Source: Pseudobutyrivibrio sp. MD2005 (GTDB lineage: Bacteria > Bacillota > Clostridia > Lachnospirales > Lachnospiraceae). Taken from it: a stretch of 64,000 nt of DNA. The stretch spans positions 1 through 64,000 of the forward strand of contig NZ_JHXE01000009.1 of the NCBI RefSeq assembly GCF_000621865.1, written 5' to 3'. Positions 16,318 to 25,555 of this stretch are shown in pieces. The notes beneath the pieces are model-generated. The model was not told the origin of the DNA. It was given only the letters and a program-made list of their open reading frames with translations, and searched no databases. The number at the start of each line of letters is the position of its first letter. Position 1 is the first letter of the stretch. The translations under genes and the position numbers were made by a program.

Positions 16318-17784
16318 ATGCTATTTAATTCGTATATATTCATATTTTTATTTTTACCTATTTGCATAGTGGGATATTTCCTGCTGAATAAGACGAAGAA
16401 GTATCACCTGGGGCATGTATTTTTGCTTGGTATGTCCCTGTGGTTTTATGGGTATTTCAATGTTAGCTATCTGCTGATTATCATATCAAGCGTGTTGGCT
16501 AATTACCTGTTTTATAAGTGGATGAAAAAGAAACAGGCAGGCATGGGAAAGAGCCTAGCTTGCAAGCCTATAATGATACTTGCGGTTGCGGTAAACCTTG
16601 GCATTATTTTCTATTTTAAATATATGGATTTCTTCATAGAAAATGTGAATGCTGTGGCTCGCACTGATTGGCCACTTATGCACATAATGCTGCCACTTGG
16701 AATCAGCTTTTTCACATTCCAGCAGATTTCATTTATCGTAGATACGTATCGTGGCGAGGTGCCAGATTATGATTTCCTTACATATGCCTGCTACGTGACA
16801 TTCTTTCCACAGCTTATTGCAGGCCCAATTGTTACACATGATGAGCTGATTCCACAGCTCCTTGATGAAAAGAAAAAGACTGTGAATTGGGATAACATGG
16901 CTCGAGGTTTTTATATGTTTGCCATTGGTCTTGGCAAGAAAGTGCTTTTGGCAGATGTGTTTGGTGTAGCAGTTAATTGGGGATTTGATGATGTTCCATC
17001 CTTGAAAGCTACAAATGCAATCTTTGTTTTGATGGCATACTGCTTCCAGCTGTATTTTGATTTCAGCGGTTACTGCGATATGGCCATCGGCCTTGGGCAG
17101 ATGCTCAACATCGACTTGCCAATAAATTTCGATAGCCCATATAAATCCCTTACCATCACAGAGTTTTGGAATCGCTGGCACATGACATTAAGCCGATTCT
17201 TTACAAGATATGTGTACATTCCACTTGGTGGAAATCGCAAGGGTGATGTGAGAACATACATCAATTTGTTCATCGTATTTTTGCTTAGTGGCTTTTGGCA
17301 CGGGGCAGCCTGGACATTTGTAATCTGGTCTGTGCTAAATGGAATATTTGTAATTATCACCCGCATGTTCAGAAAGACTTTTGAGGACATGCACCCAGCA
17401 CTAGGCTGGATGATTACCCAGGGCTTTTTCAATCTTACATTGGTATTTTTTAGGGCAGACACTATCAGTGACGCCATGGAGTTTATCAAGCAGATTTTGT
17501 ATGTGGATTTTACAAACATAGATGTAAACATTTTGTATGCGTTCCAGACACCAGTGCTTAAATTCTTCTTGGATAACACAGCAGTAACAAATTCGCTGCC
17601 ATTTATCTACGTAGGAATGTATTACTTCCTGGCACTGTTTATTGTGCTTGGCACCCGCAATTCCCACGAGCTTATGGCTTCCTTCAAGCCAACCGTAAAA
17701 AATATGCTCTGGACATCCGCACTGCTCGTGGCAAGCATTATGTCTTTCAGCGGAATTAGCACATTTTTATATTTCAACTTTTAA
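16318..17784 (+). CDS. MBOAT-family membrane O-acyltransferase (AlgI/DltB type)
   Basis: The 488-residue protein has about ten membrane helices. It carries the family block FWNRWHMTLSRFFTRYVYIPLGGNRKG (first His) and the catalytic His in LSGFWHGAAWTFVIW. MBOAT proteins of this kind pass acyl groups across the membrane for O-acylation of exported polysaccharides. The next gene encodes an SGNH-like exported partner, so the two form an AlgI-AlgJ/X-like acylation module. DltB is less likely because no DltA or DltC is nearby. Confidence 0.9.
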   Translation: MLFNSYIFIFLFLPICIVGYFLLNKTKKYHLGHVFLLGMSLWFYGYFNVSYLLIIISSVLANYLFYKWMKKKQAGMGKSLACKPIMILAVAVNLGIIFYFKYMDFFIENVNAVARTDWPLMHIMLPLGISFFTFQQISFIVDTYRGEVPDYDFLTYACYVTFFPQLIAGPIVTHDELIPQLLDEKKKTVNWDNMARGFYMFAIGLGKKVLLADVFGVAVNWGFDDVPSLKATNAIFVLMAYCFQLYFDFSGYCDMAIGLGQMLNIDLPINFDSPYKSLTITEFWNRWHMTLSRFFTRYVYIPLGGNRKGDVRTYINLFIVFLLSGFWHGAAWTFVIWSVLNGIFVIITRMFRKTFEDMHPALGWMITQGFFNLTLVFFRADTISDAMEFIKQILYVDFTNIDVNILYAFQTPVLKFFLDNTAVTNSLPFIYVGMYYFLALFIVLGTRNSHELMASFKPTVKNMLWTSALLVASIMSFSGISTFLYFNF

Positions 17785-17827
17785 AAATCGTAAAGCGAAA
17801 AGCGAATAATTATCAATTATAGATGAG

Positions 17828-17913
17828 GCTGTAGCTATCAAGCTCTAAGGGTTACTCAAGCGAAGCTTTCTTCAGCTGAGCGGAGTAATTCTTAGGCTTG
17901 AGAGCGTAACAGC
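17828..17913 (+). other. Rod-shaped hairpin upstream of the SGNH gene
   Basis: Nested helices GCTGT (17828-17832)/ACAGC (17909-17913), CAAGC-T-CTAAG (17839-17849)/CTTAGGCTTG (17891-17900) and GTTACTC (17851-17857)/GAGTAAT (17883-17889) give an almost continuous stem. It lies between two operon genes and ends 12 bases before the next start codon, so it may set the ratio of the MBOAT and SGNH proteins. AAGCGAAGCTT in it recalls the dispersed hairpin repeat. Confidence 0.65.
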
Positions 17914-17924
17914 TGGAGTGAGAA

Positions 17925-19019
17925 ATGAATAGTAAGAAGTGGTTGATAATGATGATTGGGAGCGCAGCTACAGCTATGGTGGCGCTAGCTTCAGTAGTTG
18001 TGGTTGTAGATCCATATTTTCATTATCATGGCCCTGTTGAGGGCTTGTATTATGAATTGAATAATGAGCGTAGCCAGAATGATGGTATTATTAAGCATTT
18101 TGATTATGATGCCATGATTATCGGTACTTCTATGGCGGAGAATTTCAAGACAAGCGAGCTTGATGAGCTCTTTGGAGTGAATTCTATTAAGGTCACATTT
18201 GCTGGCGGCACCTATAAGGAGCAGGATGATAATATCGTAAATGCGATAGCATGTAATCCTGATTTAAAGATGGTGGTTAGGCCCCTTGATTATGCATATC
18301 TTTTGGATGATGCAAATAGAGTAAGAGATGACTTGGGAACCTACCCGGCGTATTTGTATGACCAGAATCCTTTCAATGATGTAAATTACATCTTCAATAA
18401 AGAGATTTTATTTAGTATCTGTCTTCCAATGATTAGGGATGCCAAAGCGGGTAAAGCTGCAGGCATCACAAGCTTTGATGAATATTCAAACTGGATGGAA
18501 GGCACAGAGTTTGGAGCAGATGTGGTGCTAGGTGATAGAACATCCTACGCTGAGCCAGAGCAGATTCAGCCATTTGTAGATGAAGTAAAGCAGATGGTAT
18601 ATGAAAACATTACACAGAATGTGGTGGCTACCGCAAAGGCTAATCCGGATGTTCAGTTCTATTATTATCTCACACCATACTCAGTGGCATGGTGGGGCTC
18701 ACAAAAAGAGCTTGGAACTGTAGATCGCTTCATATCTGCAGAGGAGTATGCCATCGAACTCATGCTTGAATGCGATAATATTCATCTGTTCTCATTCAAC
18801 ACAGAATTCGATATGACATGCGACCTTAATAACTACAGCGACGAATGTCATCATGGTGACTGGATCAACTCACAAATCTTAGCTTGGCTGTACGCTGGCA
18901 CCGATGAGCTCACCGAAGCCAACTACAAAGAATACATCGCCTTGGAGCGTAAATTCTATACAACCTACGACTACGACTCACTACTTACGAACACGAATAC
19001 AAATAGCGTAAGAAAATAA
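17925..19019 (+). CDS. SGNH-like membrane-anchored O-acylation partner
   Basis: The 364-residue protein has an N-terminal membrane anchor (about 5-28). It has an SGNH-hydrolase-like first block with Ser in MIIGTSMAENFKTSEL and a late Asp/His pair in YSDECHHGDWIN, as in AlgJ, AlgX and DltD relatives. It probably takes the acyl group delivered by the MBOAT protein and transfers it to a cell-surface glycan. The substrate is unknown. Codons shift to C-ending near the 3' end. Confidence 0.75.
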   Translation: MNSKKWLIMMIGSAATAMVALASVVVVVDPYFHYHGPVEGLYYELNNERSQNDGIIKHFDYDAMIIGTSMAENFKTSELDELFGVNSIKVTFAGGTYKEQDDNIVNAIACNPDLKMVVRPLDYAYLLDDANRVRDDLGTYPAYLYDQNPFNDVNYIFNKEILFSICLPMIRDAKAGKAAGITSFDEYSNWMEGTEFGADVVLGDRTSYAEPEQIQPFVDEVKQMVYENITQNVVATAKANPDVQFYYYLTPYSVAWWGSQKELGTVDRFISAEEYAIELMLECDNIHLFSFNTEFDMTCDLNNYSDECHHGDWINSQILAWLYAGTDELTEANYKEYIALERKFYTTYDYDSLLTNTNTNSVRK

Positions 19020-19067
19020 TTCAAGATTTATAGATGAGTGCGTATGCTGCATAAGATGGTGTTGGGT

Positions 19068-19210
19068 TAAATGCGACACATAGTCTAGGCAAGCGCGAGG
19101 AGGGAAGTGCCATGCCGAGTCTGGGAGGGGCCCACGCCGGCGGGCGGGTGCCCAGACGAAGGTATGGAGGGTGCCCTCCGGGAGCATGAAAAATTAAATG
19201 GAGCATTTTT
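19068..19210 (+). ncRNA. Structured leader RNA, copy C (upstream of an ABC transporter operon)
   Basis: It has the same plan as copies A and B: GCGCGAG, then helix GGAGGG/CCCTCC, helix GCCAT/ATGG, helix GTCTGGG/CCCAGAC and an inner CCC/GGG hairpin, ending CGGGAGCAT. The outer strand AAATGC (19069-19074) can pair with the adjacent GCAT or with a distal GCATTT in a T-rich segment. It is more GC-rich than the other two copies. An in-frame extension of the ABC gene back to 19107 would run through it and is rejected. Confidence 0.65.
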
Positions 19211-19226
19211 TAGGGAGCATTATATT

Positions 19227-19892
19227 ATGATAGAAATCAAGAATATTAAGAAGCGCTACGGCAAGCACCAGGTGCTGAAGAGCGTAGATTTTAATGTGGA
19301 GCCTGGAGAGATTGTGGGTATCCTGGGAGAAAATGGTAGCGGTAAGTCTACCATGCTTACAATATTGGCGGGATTACAACGGGCAGATTCAGGCTTTTTC
19401 AATATTGATGGAAAGGATTTGCTGAAGCACACCAAGCTGAGAAATGATGTGGTGGCCTATGTGCCACAGGAGACTCCGCTTATTCAGGAGCTGACGGCCT
19501 GGGACAATCTTAGAATGTGGTATTCCACAGATAGATTGAAGAAGGAACTGAAGGATGGCTTCCTTGCTATGTTGGGCATTGATCAGTTTATTAAGGTGCC
19601 TGTGAATCAGATGTCAGGTGGAATGAAAAAGCGTTTGACTATTGGATGTGCAATCAATTCTAATCCGAAGCTGATGCTTTTGGATGAGCCAACAGCTGCG
19701 CTGGACTTGGTTTGTAAGGAACGTATCTACACATATTTTGAGCAGTTTAAACGTAGAGGCGGTTCACTTATCATTGCAACACACGAGGTGCAGGAGATTG
19801 AGCTGTGCGATAAGTGCTTCATCCTAAAAGAGGGAGTGCTTTCACCGTATAAATATGATGGAGATATTCCACACTTGATAGGAAGATTGTAA
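19227..19892 (+). CDS. ABC transporter ATP-binding protein
   Basis: The 221-residue ATPase starts MIEIKNIKKRYGKH. It has Walker A GENGSGKS, signature MSGGMKKRL and Walker B LMLLDEPTAALD. The ATG at 19227 follows AGGGAG. The longer ORF start at 19107 lies inside the structured leader. With the next two ABC-2 permeases, which are spaced 3 bases apart, it forms an exporter of unknown substrate (NatAB- or antibiotic-type). Confidence 0.9.
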   Translation: MIEIKNIKKRYGKHQVLKSVDFNVEPGEIVGILGENGSGKSTMLTILAGLQRADSGFFNIDGKDLLKHTKLRNDVVAYVPQETPLIQELTAWDNLRMWYSTDRLKKELKDGFLAMLGIDQFIKVPVNQMSGGMKKRLTIGCAINSNPKLMLLDEPTAALDLVCKERIYTYFEQFKRRGGSLIIATHEVQEIELCDKCFILKEGVLSPYKYDGDIPHLIGRL

Positions 19893-19895
19893 CAG

Positions 19896-21137
19896 ATGGT
19901 TAGGTTTAGAGACTATTTACTAATTCAATATAAAAGAATATTTAAACTGCTCTTTGGAATCGTAGCCATGATTCTCGTGGTGGCGATGCTGCTTTCAGCT
20001 GCGGGATTTGCCCTGATGTATAGCGATACCTACGCTTCAGAAAATCAAAAATATAAGCTGGGCGTTGTAGGTGACACTGATGATGAAATGATAAGCCTTG
20101 GTGTATACATGATAGGCACTTTGGACGAGAGCCGATACATGATAGAGCTTGTGGAATATGAGGATGAAGAAGCCGCAAGAGCCGCAATGCGAAACGCAGA
20201 GATTTCTGCCTATATCGTAATTACGGAGGAGTTTAGTGATGCCCTTAATGCCATGACAAACGATGCGAAGCTTCAGTATTATGCTACATCCGGCCAAAAG
20301 GGAATCTCCAATGTCATGATGGACGAAATCGCCCTTATTGCCACACACATCATCATCTATTCAGAGACGGGTATCTGTACCTTGCGCCAGCTGATGAAAG
20401 AAGAAGGCTATGATAAAGCATATCGCCATGAAAAGATAAATGATTTGTTTATGGTTTACATCTCTGCACTCATCACACGTACAAGCGTTGCTGAGATAAC
20501 AGAGCTGGGCCTTTCAGATGGATTGTCCACACCGGCATACTATTTCCTTGGAATACTGCTGTTTTTCATGTTGCTGTTATCCTTCTGTGCGATTTCATAT
20601 TTTATCGGCACAAAGGATGCACAGTATAAATTTATGAAGTCAAAGGGAATCAACTCAAGAGCTCAGGTTGTTGGCGAGTTCATTCCGTTTTTAACAATCA
20701 ATATCATTTGCGTGCTCATTATAATGGGACTCATCACAGCGGTTTGCTCAAGTGGAATGATTGATGAGGAAATGCTAGCAAGCGCCGGAATCGATGACTT
20801 CGGAATGATCACTCTCAACCTCATTCCAGTGTGCGTAATGTTCTCAGCCTTCGGCTTTATGATTTTCGAATTGCTGATTGGCGTTATAAATAAGATATTG
20901 GTGGCCTTCATGCTTTACATCGGCATGGCCTATGTATCTGGATATTTTTATCCAAAGCCATTTTTCCCAGAAATTGTTCAAAGACTTGGCGAGTGGATTC
21001 CATCGGGAATCGCATTTTCGTACATGGGAGCGGGCTTGCAGTACGAACCACAGGAAACATACTTATTGATAATGGCTGGCTACGCGGTTGTATTCCTTGG
21101 AGTAGCAATATTTGCAAGAAGACAAAAGATTAGGTAG
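19896..21137 (+). CDS. ABC-2 type transporter permease, subunit 1
   Basis: The 413-residue protein has one N-terminal membrane helix (about 20-40), a large extracytoplasmic part (about 45-205) and five helices toward the C-terminus. This is the ABC-2 exporter layout (YhgE/YhaP/NatB-like). It starts 3 bases after the ATPase stop, so it is translationally coupled. The substrate cannot be read from the sequence. Confidence 0.82.
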   Translation: MVRFRDYLLIQYKRIFKLLFGIVAMILVVAMLLSAAGFALMYSDTYASENQKYKLGVVGDTDDEMISLGVYMIGTLDESRYMIELVEYEDEEAARAAMRNAEISAYIVITEEFSDALNAMTNDAKLQYYATSGQKGISNVMMDEIALIATHIIIYSETGICTLRQLMKEEGYDKAYRHEKINDLFMVYISALITRTSVAEITELGLSDGLSTPAYYFLGILLFFMLLLSFCAISYFIGTKDAQYKFMKSKGINSRAQVVGEFIPFLTINIICVLIIMGLITAVCSSGMIDEEMLASAGIDDFGMITLNLIPVCVMFSAFGFMIFELLIGVINKILVAFMLYIGMAYVSGYFYPKPFFPEIVQRLGEWIPSGIAFSYMGAGLQYEPQETYLLIMAGYAVVFLGVAIFARRQKIR

Positions 21138-21140
21138 ATT

Positions 21141-22265
21141 ATGCGTTACTTATTATTATTAAAACGATTATTAAAAAAGAAAAGCTACATAGCCATGCTT
21201 TTGGTGGTTCCGCTTTTGGTAATTCTTTTAAATGCAATGAGCTCTGCTGACTCAGGTCTTATGACAGTGGGCGTTTACATCCCTGGCAATGACGAGAGCA
21301 GCCAGTGGCTAAGGGCGAATCTAATAGAAGAGCCAGGAAGCTTACGCTTTATCATGTATGATGATGCAGATTTATTGCGAAAAGACGTGGAACGCCAGCA
21401 GCTTACTGAGGCTTGGATTTGTCCAGAAGATTTAGACACCACTGTTAGCCAGATGGCAGAAAAGGGACACACAAAAAATAAAATCGAAATCCTCATCAGA
21501 GAAGAGGGGCTTACTCATATGCTTGGCCGAGAGGTTTTAAGCAGTAGAGTGTTCCCAATGGGTGCCCGCCAGATGGCAGTTCAATATATCTCTGAAAATG
21601 TGTACGGAGGCAATCCTACAGATGAGGAAATCGCCCATATCCTCGACACTTACGACAATTATGGAATCAACGGCAATCTCTTTGAGATGGGATATATCGA
21701 TGCCGCTTCAAATCAGAGCGAAGATAACACAAGCTATCTGATGATGCCACTTAGAGGTATCCTTGCATTGTGGCTGTTATTACTTGGCATTGCCGCATCA
21801 ATGTATTATCTTGAGGATGAGTCCAATGGACTTTTTATCTGGTGGAAAAGCTGGGCAGAAGTAGGAAGAGATTTCCTATATTACGAAGTGATTATGATTG
21901 TTCCATCAATCATGGTTTTGATTGGCCTTAAAATAGGCGGCGTTTACACAAGCACATTTCGTGAGGTTATCGCCCTGACGTTATATAATGTAGCTGTGAT
22001 AGGATTGGCTTCTGTTCTTAGAGAAGTGATTCACAGCATCAAAGGTTTAGGAATAGTTACACCAATACTAATAATGGCATCTGCAATACTTTCACCAGTC
22101 TTTATTGACTTCAAAGAAGGAAGGGCATTGCAAAAATTTTGCCCTACTTTTCATTATTTGTATTGCATTCATGATGAATATTATGTAAAATCATTATTGT
22201 TATTTGGTGTGGTATTAATATTTATATGGTATTTAATTCATACCTTAAGAAAACATGTTAACTAG
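21141..22265 (+). CDS. ABC-2 type transporter permease, subunit 2
   Basis: The 374-residue protein has the same layout as the preceding permease: an N-terminal helix (about 15-32), an external domain and a C-terminal bundle starting near residue 200. The two permeases are probably a heterodimer. It is the last gene of the three-gene ABC operon. An imperfect hairpin GGTAAC (22265-22270)/GTTACC (22288-22293) follows it. Confidence 0.8.
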   Translation: MRYLLLLKRLLKKKSYIAMLLVVPLLVILLNAMSSADSGLMTVGVYIPGNDESSQWLRANLIEEPGSLRFIMYDDADLLRKDVERQQLTEAWICPEDLDTTVSQMAEKGHTKNKIEILIREEGLTHMLGREVLSSRVFPMGARQMAVQYISENVYGGNPTDEEIAHILDTYDNYGINGNLFEMGYIDAASNQSEDNTSYLMMPLRGILALWLLLLGIAASMYYLEDESNGLFIWWKSWAEVGRDFLYYEVIMIVPSIMVLIGLKIGGVYTSTFREVIALTLYNVAVIGLASVLREVIHSIKGLGIVTPILIMASAILSPVFIDFKEGRALQKFCPTFHYLYCIHDEYYVKSLLLFGVVLIFIWYLIHTLRKHVN

Positions 22266-22317
22266 GTAACGGCTCAATTGTACGGCAGTTACCATATGAT
22301 TAAAGGGAGGAAAAACT

Positions 22318-24468
22318 ATGTTTTGTACAAAGTGTGGGAACGAACTTACAGATAATTCTAAGTTCTGTCCTAAGTGCGGTACACCAGTAGGTGCTGCAGA
22401 AGACGTTGCAACAAATGTAGAGACACAGACAACAGTTGAGGAGCCAGTTGTTACAGAAGCACCAGCTGAGGAAGCTGCTCCAGTAGTTGAGGAAGCACCA
22501 GTATCAGAGGCTGCTCCTACAGCAGAGGCAGCTAGCGAGGAGCCAGTAGCTTCTACAGTTGTAACAGACAATTATTCAGAGGATTACAATTACGGATTCA
22601 ATCCAGCAGATATCCCTGAGCCTACAAAGAAGTCTGGTTCTAAGAAGGGAATCTTCATCGGTGTTGGTGTTGTTGCAGTAGTTGTTGCAGCAGCTCTTGC
22701 AGTTGGATATTTTGTGTTTGGTTTATTTGCTTCACCAGCACAGATTCTTACAAAGACAATCGATAATGGAAAGAACGATATCTTTGATGAATACAAGACA
22801 GGTTACAAGTCAATCCAGGATTCTTACAAGGATCTTAACGGTGATATGACACTTTCTGTTGAAGCAGAATTAGGCGATAAGGCTAAGTCACTTCTTGATG
22901 AAGCTGGCAGCTCAGTGGGCGCTGATCTTTCATGGATTGAAAGCGGACGCGCTGATGTTGCAGTTGATGTTCAGGAAGAGCAGATTGGTTTTGATATTAA
23001 GGGAAGCTTAAATGGACAGGAAATCGGAACAGTTAATGCTATTTTAGATGCTAATTCTGAGAAGGCTTATGTTTCAGTTCCAGAAGTACTTGGAAATACA
23101 GCTATTGAAGCTGAAGGCGACTTCGATTCAGAAGAGTTTATGGAGATGCTAGCTTCTTACACAGAAACATTCACAAAGTACGCTGAAATGTATCCAGATC
23201 CAGATAAGTTCAACAAGTGCGCTACTAAGTACACAGATATTATTTCTAAGGATTTATCTAAGTGCGAAATCGAAAAGAGCAAGGAAGAAGTCACAGCAGG
23301 TGATGTTACTGCTAAGTACACAGCTCTTGAAATCGAGTTAGACAAGAAGACATCTCTTCAGATTGCTGATGATCTTATTAATGAATTAGAAGATGATGAA
23401 GAGTTAAAGGAACTTCTTCGTCCACTTTTTGAAGCAGAGTTATCTTCACCTGAATTTGAAGGTTACTTTGATGATTATGATGATTACTGGGATTACATGA
23501 TTGATGAGCTTTCAAGCGCTAAGGACGATATCGAAGACCAGTTAGATGAAATCGAAGATGATGAAGATCTCAACGAAGATGTTGCTACACTTTATGTATA
23601 TGTAGATGGATTTGACTTCAAGGGTATCGCTCTTGAGCCAGAAGACGCTGATGGAAGAATTGAATTCTACACAGTAGAAAAGGGTGATAAGAGTGGAGTT
23701 CGTTTCTGCTTCGATGATGGAACAGGTACAGAGTACGTATTCGAAGGCCAAGGCGAGACAAAGAAGGGTAAATTAAGCGGTACTTACACATTTGAGCAGG
23801 ATGATGAAGAGTACTTCACAATCGAAGTAAAGGATTTCGATAAGGATGCTTTTGAAAAGAGCCGTGATTACAACGGACACTTCATTTTCTCATTAGGTGA
23901 AGGCCTAACAGGTGACTTCTATGACGAGACATCAGAGATGTTCGGTCTTGCTAAGTACGACCTTTCATTAGAGACAAAGGGTGCTACAGGTACAATGGGA
24001 TTAGATATCCTTGTAGATGATGAGTCACTCGCAAAGATTACAATGACTTACTCAATGGAAGATGTTAAGGATATGAAGATTCCTAGCGACACAGTTGATG
24101 TTGAGAACATGGATGAGGAAGAGTTACTCAACTTTGTCAAGGGAATCAAGTTAGATACGCTTGTAGACAACCTTGAGAAGGCTGGTGTTCCAGAAGAGTA
24201 CTATCAGACACTTTCAGAAGTTAGTGACGCTCTCGCATCAGGTGATGACTACGAAATCTACAATGCATTGAGCACACTTATGTACGGTACATCATACGAT
24301 TCATATGGTTACGATGACTATTATGATGATTATGACGATTATGATTATGACTACCCAGATTTCTCATCTATGACATATGATGAGTTCGCTGATTACTATC
24401 GTGAGAACTACGATCCAGAGGCATCAGATGAGGATATCGAGTACTACTACGATTTATTCCAGTACTAA
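22318..24468 (+). CDS. Zinc-ribbon membrane protein with large acidic extracellular domain
   Basis: The 716-residue protein has a short zinc ribbon at the N-terminus (CTKCGNEL ... CPKCG), an Ala/Glu/Pro/Val-rich linker (about 25-85), a single membrane helix (about 118-142) and a large acidic domain outside. The tail (about 655-716) is very rich in Asp and Tyr. Many Firmicutes encode such zinc-ribbon anchored proteins; the role is unknown. It is a single gene with AGGGAGG before the ATG. Its stop codon overlaps that of the convergent AraC gene by 3 bases. Confidence 0.7.
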   Translation: MFCTKCGNELTDNSKFCPKCGTPVGAAEDVATNVETQTTVEEPVVTEAPAEEAAPVVEEAPVSEAAPTAEAASEEPVASTVVTDNYSEDYNYGFNPADIPEPTKKSGSKKGIFIGVGVVAVVVAAALAVGYFVFGLFASPAQILTKTIDNGKNDIFDEYKTGYKSIQDSYKDLNGDMTLSVEAELGDKAKSLLDEAGSSVGADLSWIESGRADVAVDVQEEQIGFDIKGSLNGQEIGTVNAILDANSEKAYVSVPEVLGNTAIEAEGDFDSEEFMEMLASYTETFTKYAEMYPDPDKFNKCATKYTDIISKDLSKCEIEKSKEEVTAGDVTAKYTALEIELDKKTSLQIADDLINELEDDEELKELLRPLFEAELSSPEFEGYFDDYDDYWDYMIDELSSAKDDIEDQLDEIEDDEDLNEDVATLYVYVDGFDFKGIALEPEDADGRIEFYTVEKGDKSGVRFCFDDGTGTEYVFEGQGETKKGKLSGTYTFEQDDEEYFTIEVKDFDKDAFEKSRDYNGHFIFSLGEGLTGDFYDETSEMFGLAKYDLSLETKGATGTMGLDILVDDESLAKITMTYSMEDVKDMKIPSDTVDVENMDEEELLNFVKGIKLDTLVDNLEKAGVPEEYYQTLSEVSDALASGDDYEIYNALSTLMYGTSYDSYGYDDYYDDYDDYDYDYPDFSSMTYDEFADYYRENYDPEASDEDIEYYYDLFQY

Positions 24469-25331
24469 TTCCTATACTCTCTAGGAGTTTGATGGTATTT
24501 TCGTTTGAACTGGCGGTTAAAGTGTGAGAGATTTTCAAAGCCTACCTGCTGAGAAATTGTAAGCACAGATTCTTCCGTTGAAAGAAGAAGTCTTGCCGCC
24601 ATTGATAACCTATAATCATTAAGATATGTCACAAAGCTTACACCAAAGGCTTCTTTGAAGTACCTCATAAAATGAGACTGAGAAAAGCCTGTAAGCTTTG
24701 CCATATCTTCAATAGTGGAGCTTTCACCGTAGTGGAGCTCCACATATTTTATGACAGGCTTTAGCCTGTCTATTTTTTTCTTTGTAGAAGAATCAATCTG
24801 ATCCTCATATAATGTCACAAGATTAAAAAGCAATAGATACATATTTCCCTTGATGGCAAGCCCCCAGGCTCCCTCTCGATGGGCCGAAATATTATCGTTG
24901 CTATCTAAATATTTCTTTATACTTTCATACCCGGTCACGCCATGTCTAAAAATGACAGGAATATCCACTGCACTTTCGAAAAAAGGTAATAGAAAAATAT
25001 CATAGAAATCATCAAGTGTAGATGCTAGCATCTTGGAATCGAAAATGATGTTTTCGTATTCCATAGTATTGTCATCTAATTGATAAATCCCATGAACCCG
25101 ACTTGGAAGAATAAATGCGATATCTCCACCCTGAACCTGATATTCAGAACCATCAATTACAATTATCCCCTGTCCCTTTTTTATATAAATGAATTCCGCA
25201 TCCTCATGCCAATGTAGGGGAACACTTTCAAAATCCAGTGGGATAGTACAAGGATAAGTGTTGTATGGCAAATTAAAATCGAAATGACTTTTGTTTTCAT
25301 GTATGGCCTGGTAATCGTTAATGTTAATCAT
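24465..25331 (-). CDS. AraC-family regulator with N-terminal cupin
   Basis: The 288-residue protein has an AraC cupin-like ligand domain (PLHWHEDAEFIYIKKGQG) and a C-terminal double helix-turn-helix (IEDMAKLTGFSQSHFMRYFK; QQVGFENLSHFNRQFKRKY). The ATG at 25331 follows GGAGGA; the longer ORF to 25403 lacks a ribosome binding site. It is divergent from glycogen phosphorylase, so it may control that gene or itself. A GTGATA-N6-TATCAC palindrome lies just upstream of its start. Confidence 0.88.
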   Translation of the reverse strand: MININDYQAIHENKSHFDFNLPYNTYPCTIPLDFESVPLHWHEDAEFIYIKKGQGIIVIDGSEYQVQGGDIAFILPSRVHGIYQLDDNTMEYENIIFDSKMLASTLDDFYDIFLLPFFESAVDIPVIFRHGVTGYESIKKYLDSNDNISAHREGAWGLAIKGNMYLLLFNLVTLYEDQIDSSTKKKIDRLKPVIKYVELHYGESSTIEDMAKLTGFSQSHFMRYFKEAFGVSFVTYLNDYRLSMAARLLLSTEESVLTISQQVGFENLSHFNRQFKRKYHQTPREYRN

Positions 25332-25343
25332 AATAATCCTCCG

Positions 25344-25361
25344 GTGATAGAATAGTATCAC
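25344..25361. promoter_or_regulatory. Palindrome upstream of the AraC gene
   Basis: GTGATA-GAATAG-TATCAC, a perfect 6-bp inverted repeat located 13-30 bases before the AraC start codon. It could be an autoregulatory operator or a leader hairpin. Confidence 0.4.
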
Positions 25362-25399
25362 TTTTAGATGGAATAAGGCAAGTAAAACGTCTGTCATGA

Positions 25400-25411
25400 G
25401 CATTATAATGC
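25400..25411. promoter_or_regulatory. Symmetric -10 region between araC and glgP
   Basis: GCATTATAATGC is a perfect palindrome giving a TATAAT on both strands, so it could serve both divergent genes. No good -35 box is visible on either side. Confidence 0.4.
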
Positions 25412-25433
25412 AATTAAAGTTGATTGATACATA

Positions 25434-25535
25434 CCCTCATCCGTCACCTTCGGTGCCACCTTCCCCCTCTAGGGGAAGGCAAAAAGGCTTCGCCCCTTTA
25501 GGGGAGAAGCTGTCAGCACAGCTGACTGATGAGGG
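25434..25535. repeat. Palindromic dispersed repeat with CCCTCATC ends
   Basis: Inverted ends CCCTCATCCGTCA and TGACTGATGAGGG (one mismatch) enclose four small hairpins, including GGGGAAGG/CCTTCCCC and GCTTCGCCCC/GGGGAGAAGC. The right half matches 7914-7960. It looks like a MITE-like intergenic repeat. It lies in the glgP leader, just before the ribosome binding site. Confidence 0.8.
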
Positions 25536-25555
25536 GCAGATTTAAGGAGGATAAT

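Noticed and set aside
19107-19226. Longer N-terminus for the ABC ATPase
   Set aside because: The extension is encoded by the structured leader element shared with two other genes; the ATG at 19227 matches family starts and has a ribosome binding site.
25529-25555. Upstream ATG for glycogen phosphorylase
   Set aside because: It lies inside the CCCTCATC repeat and has no ribosome binding site, whereas 25556 follows AAGGAGG.
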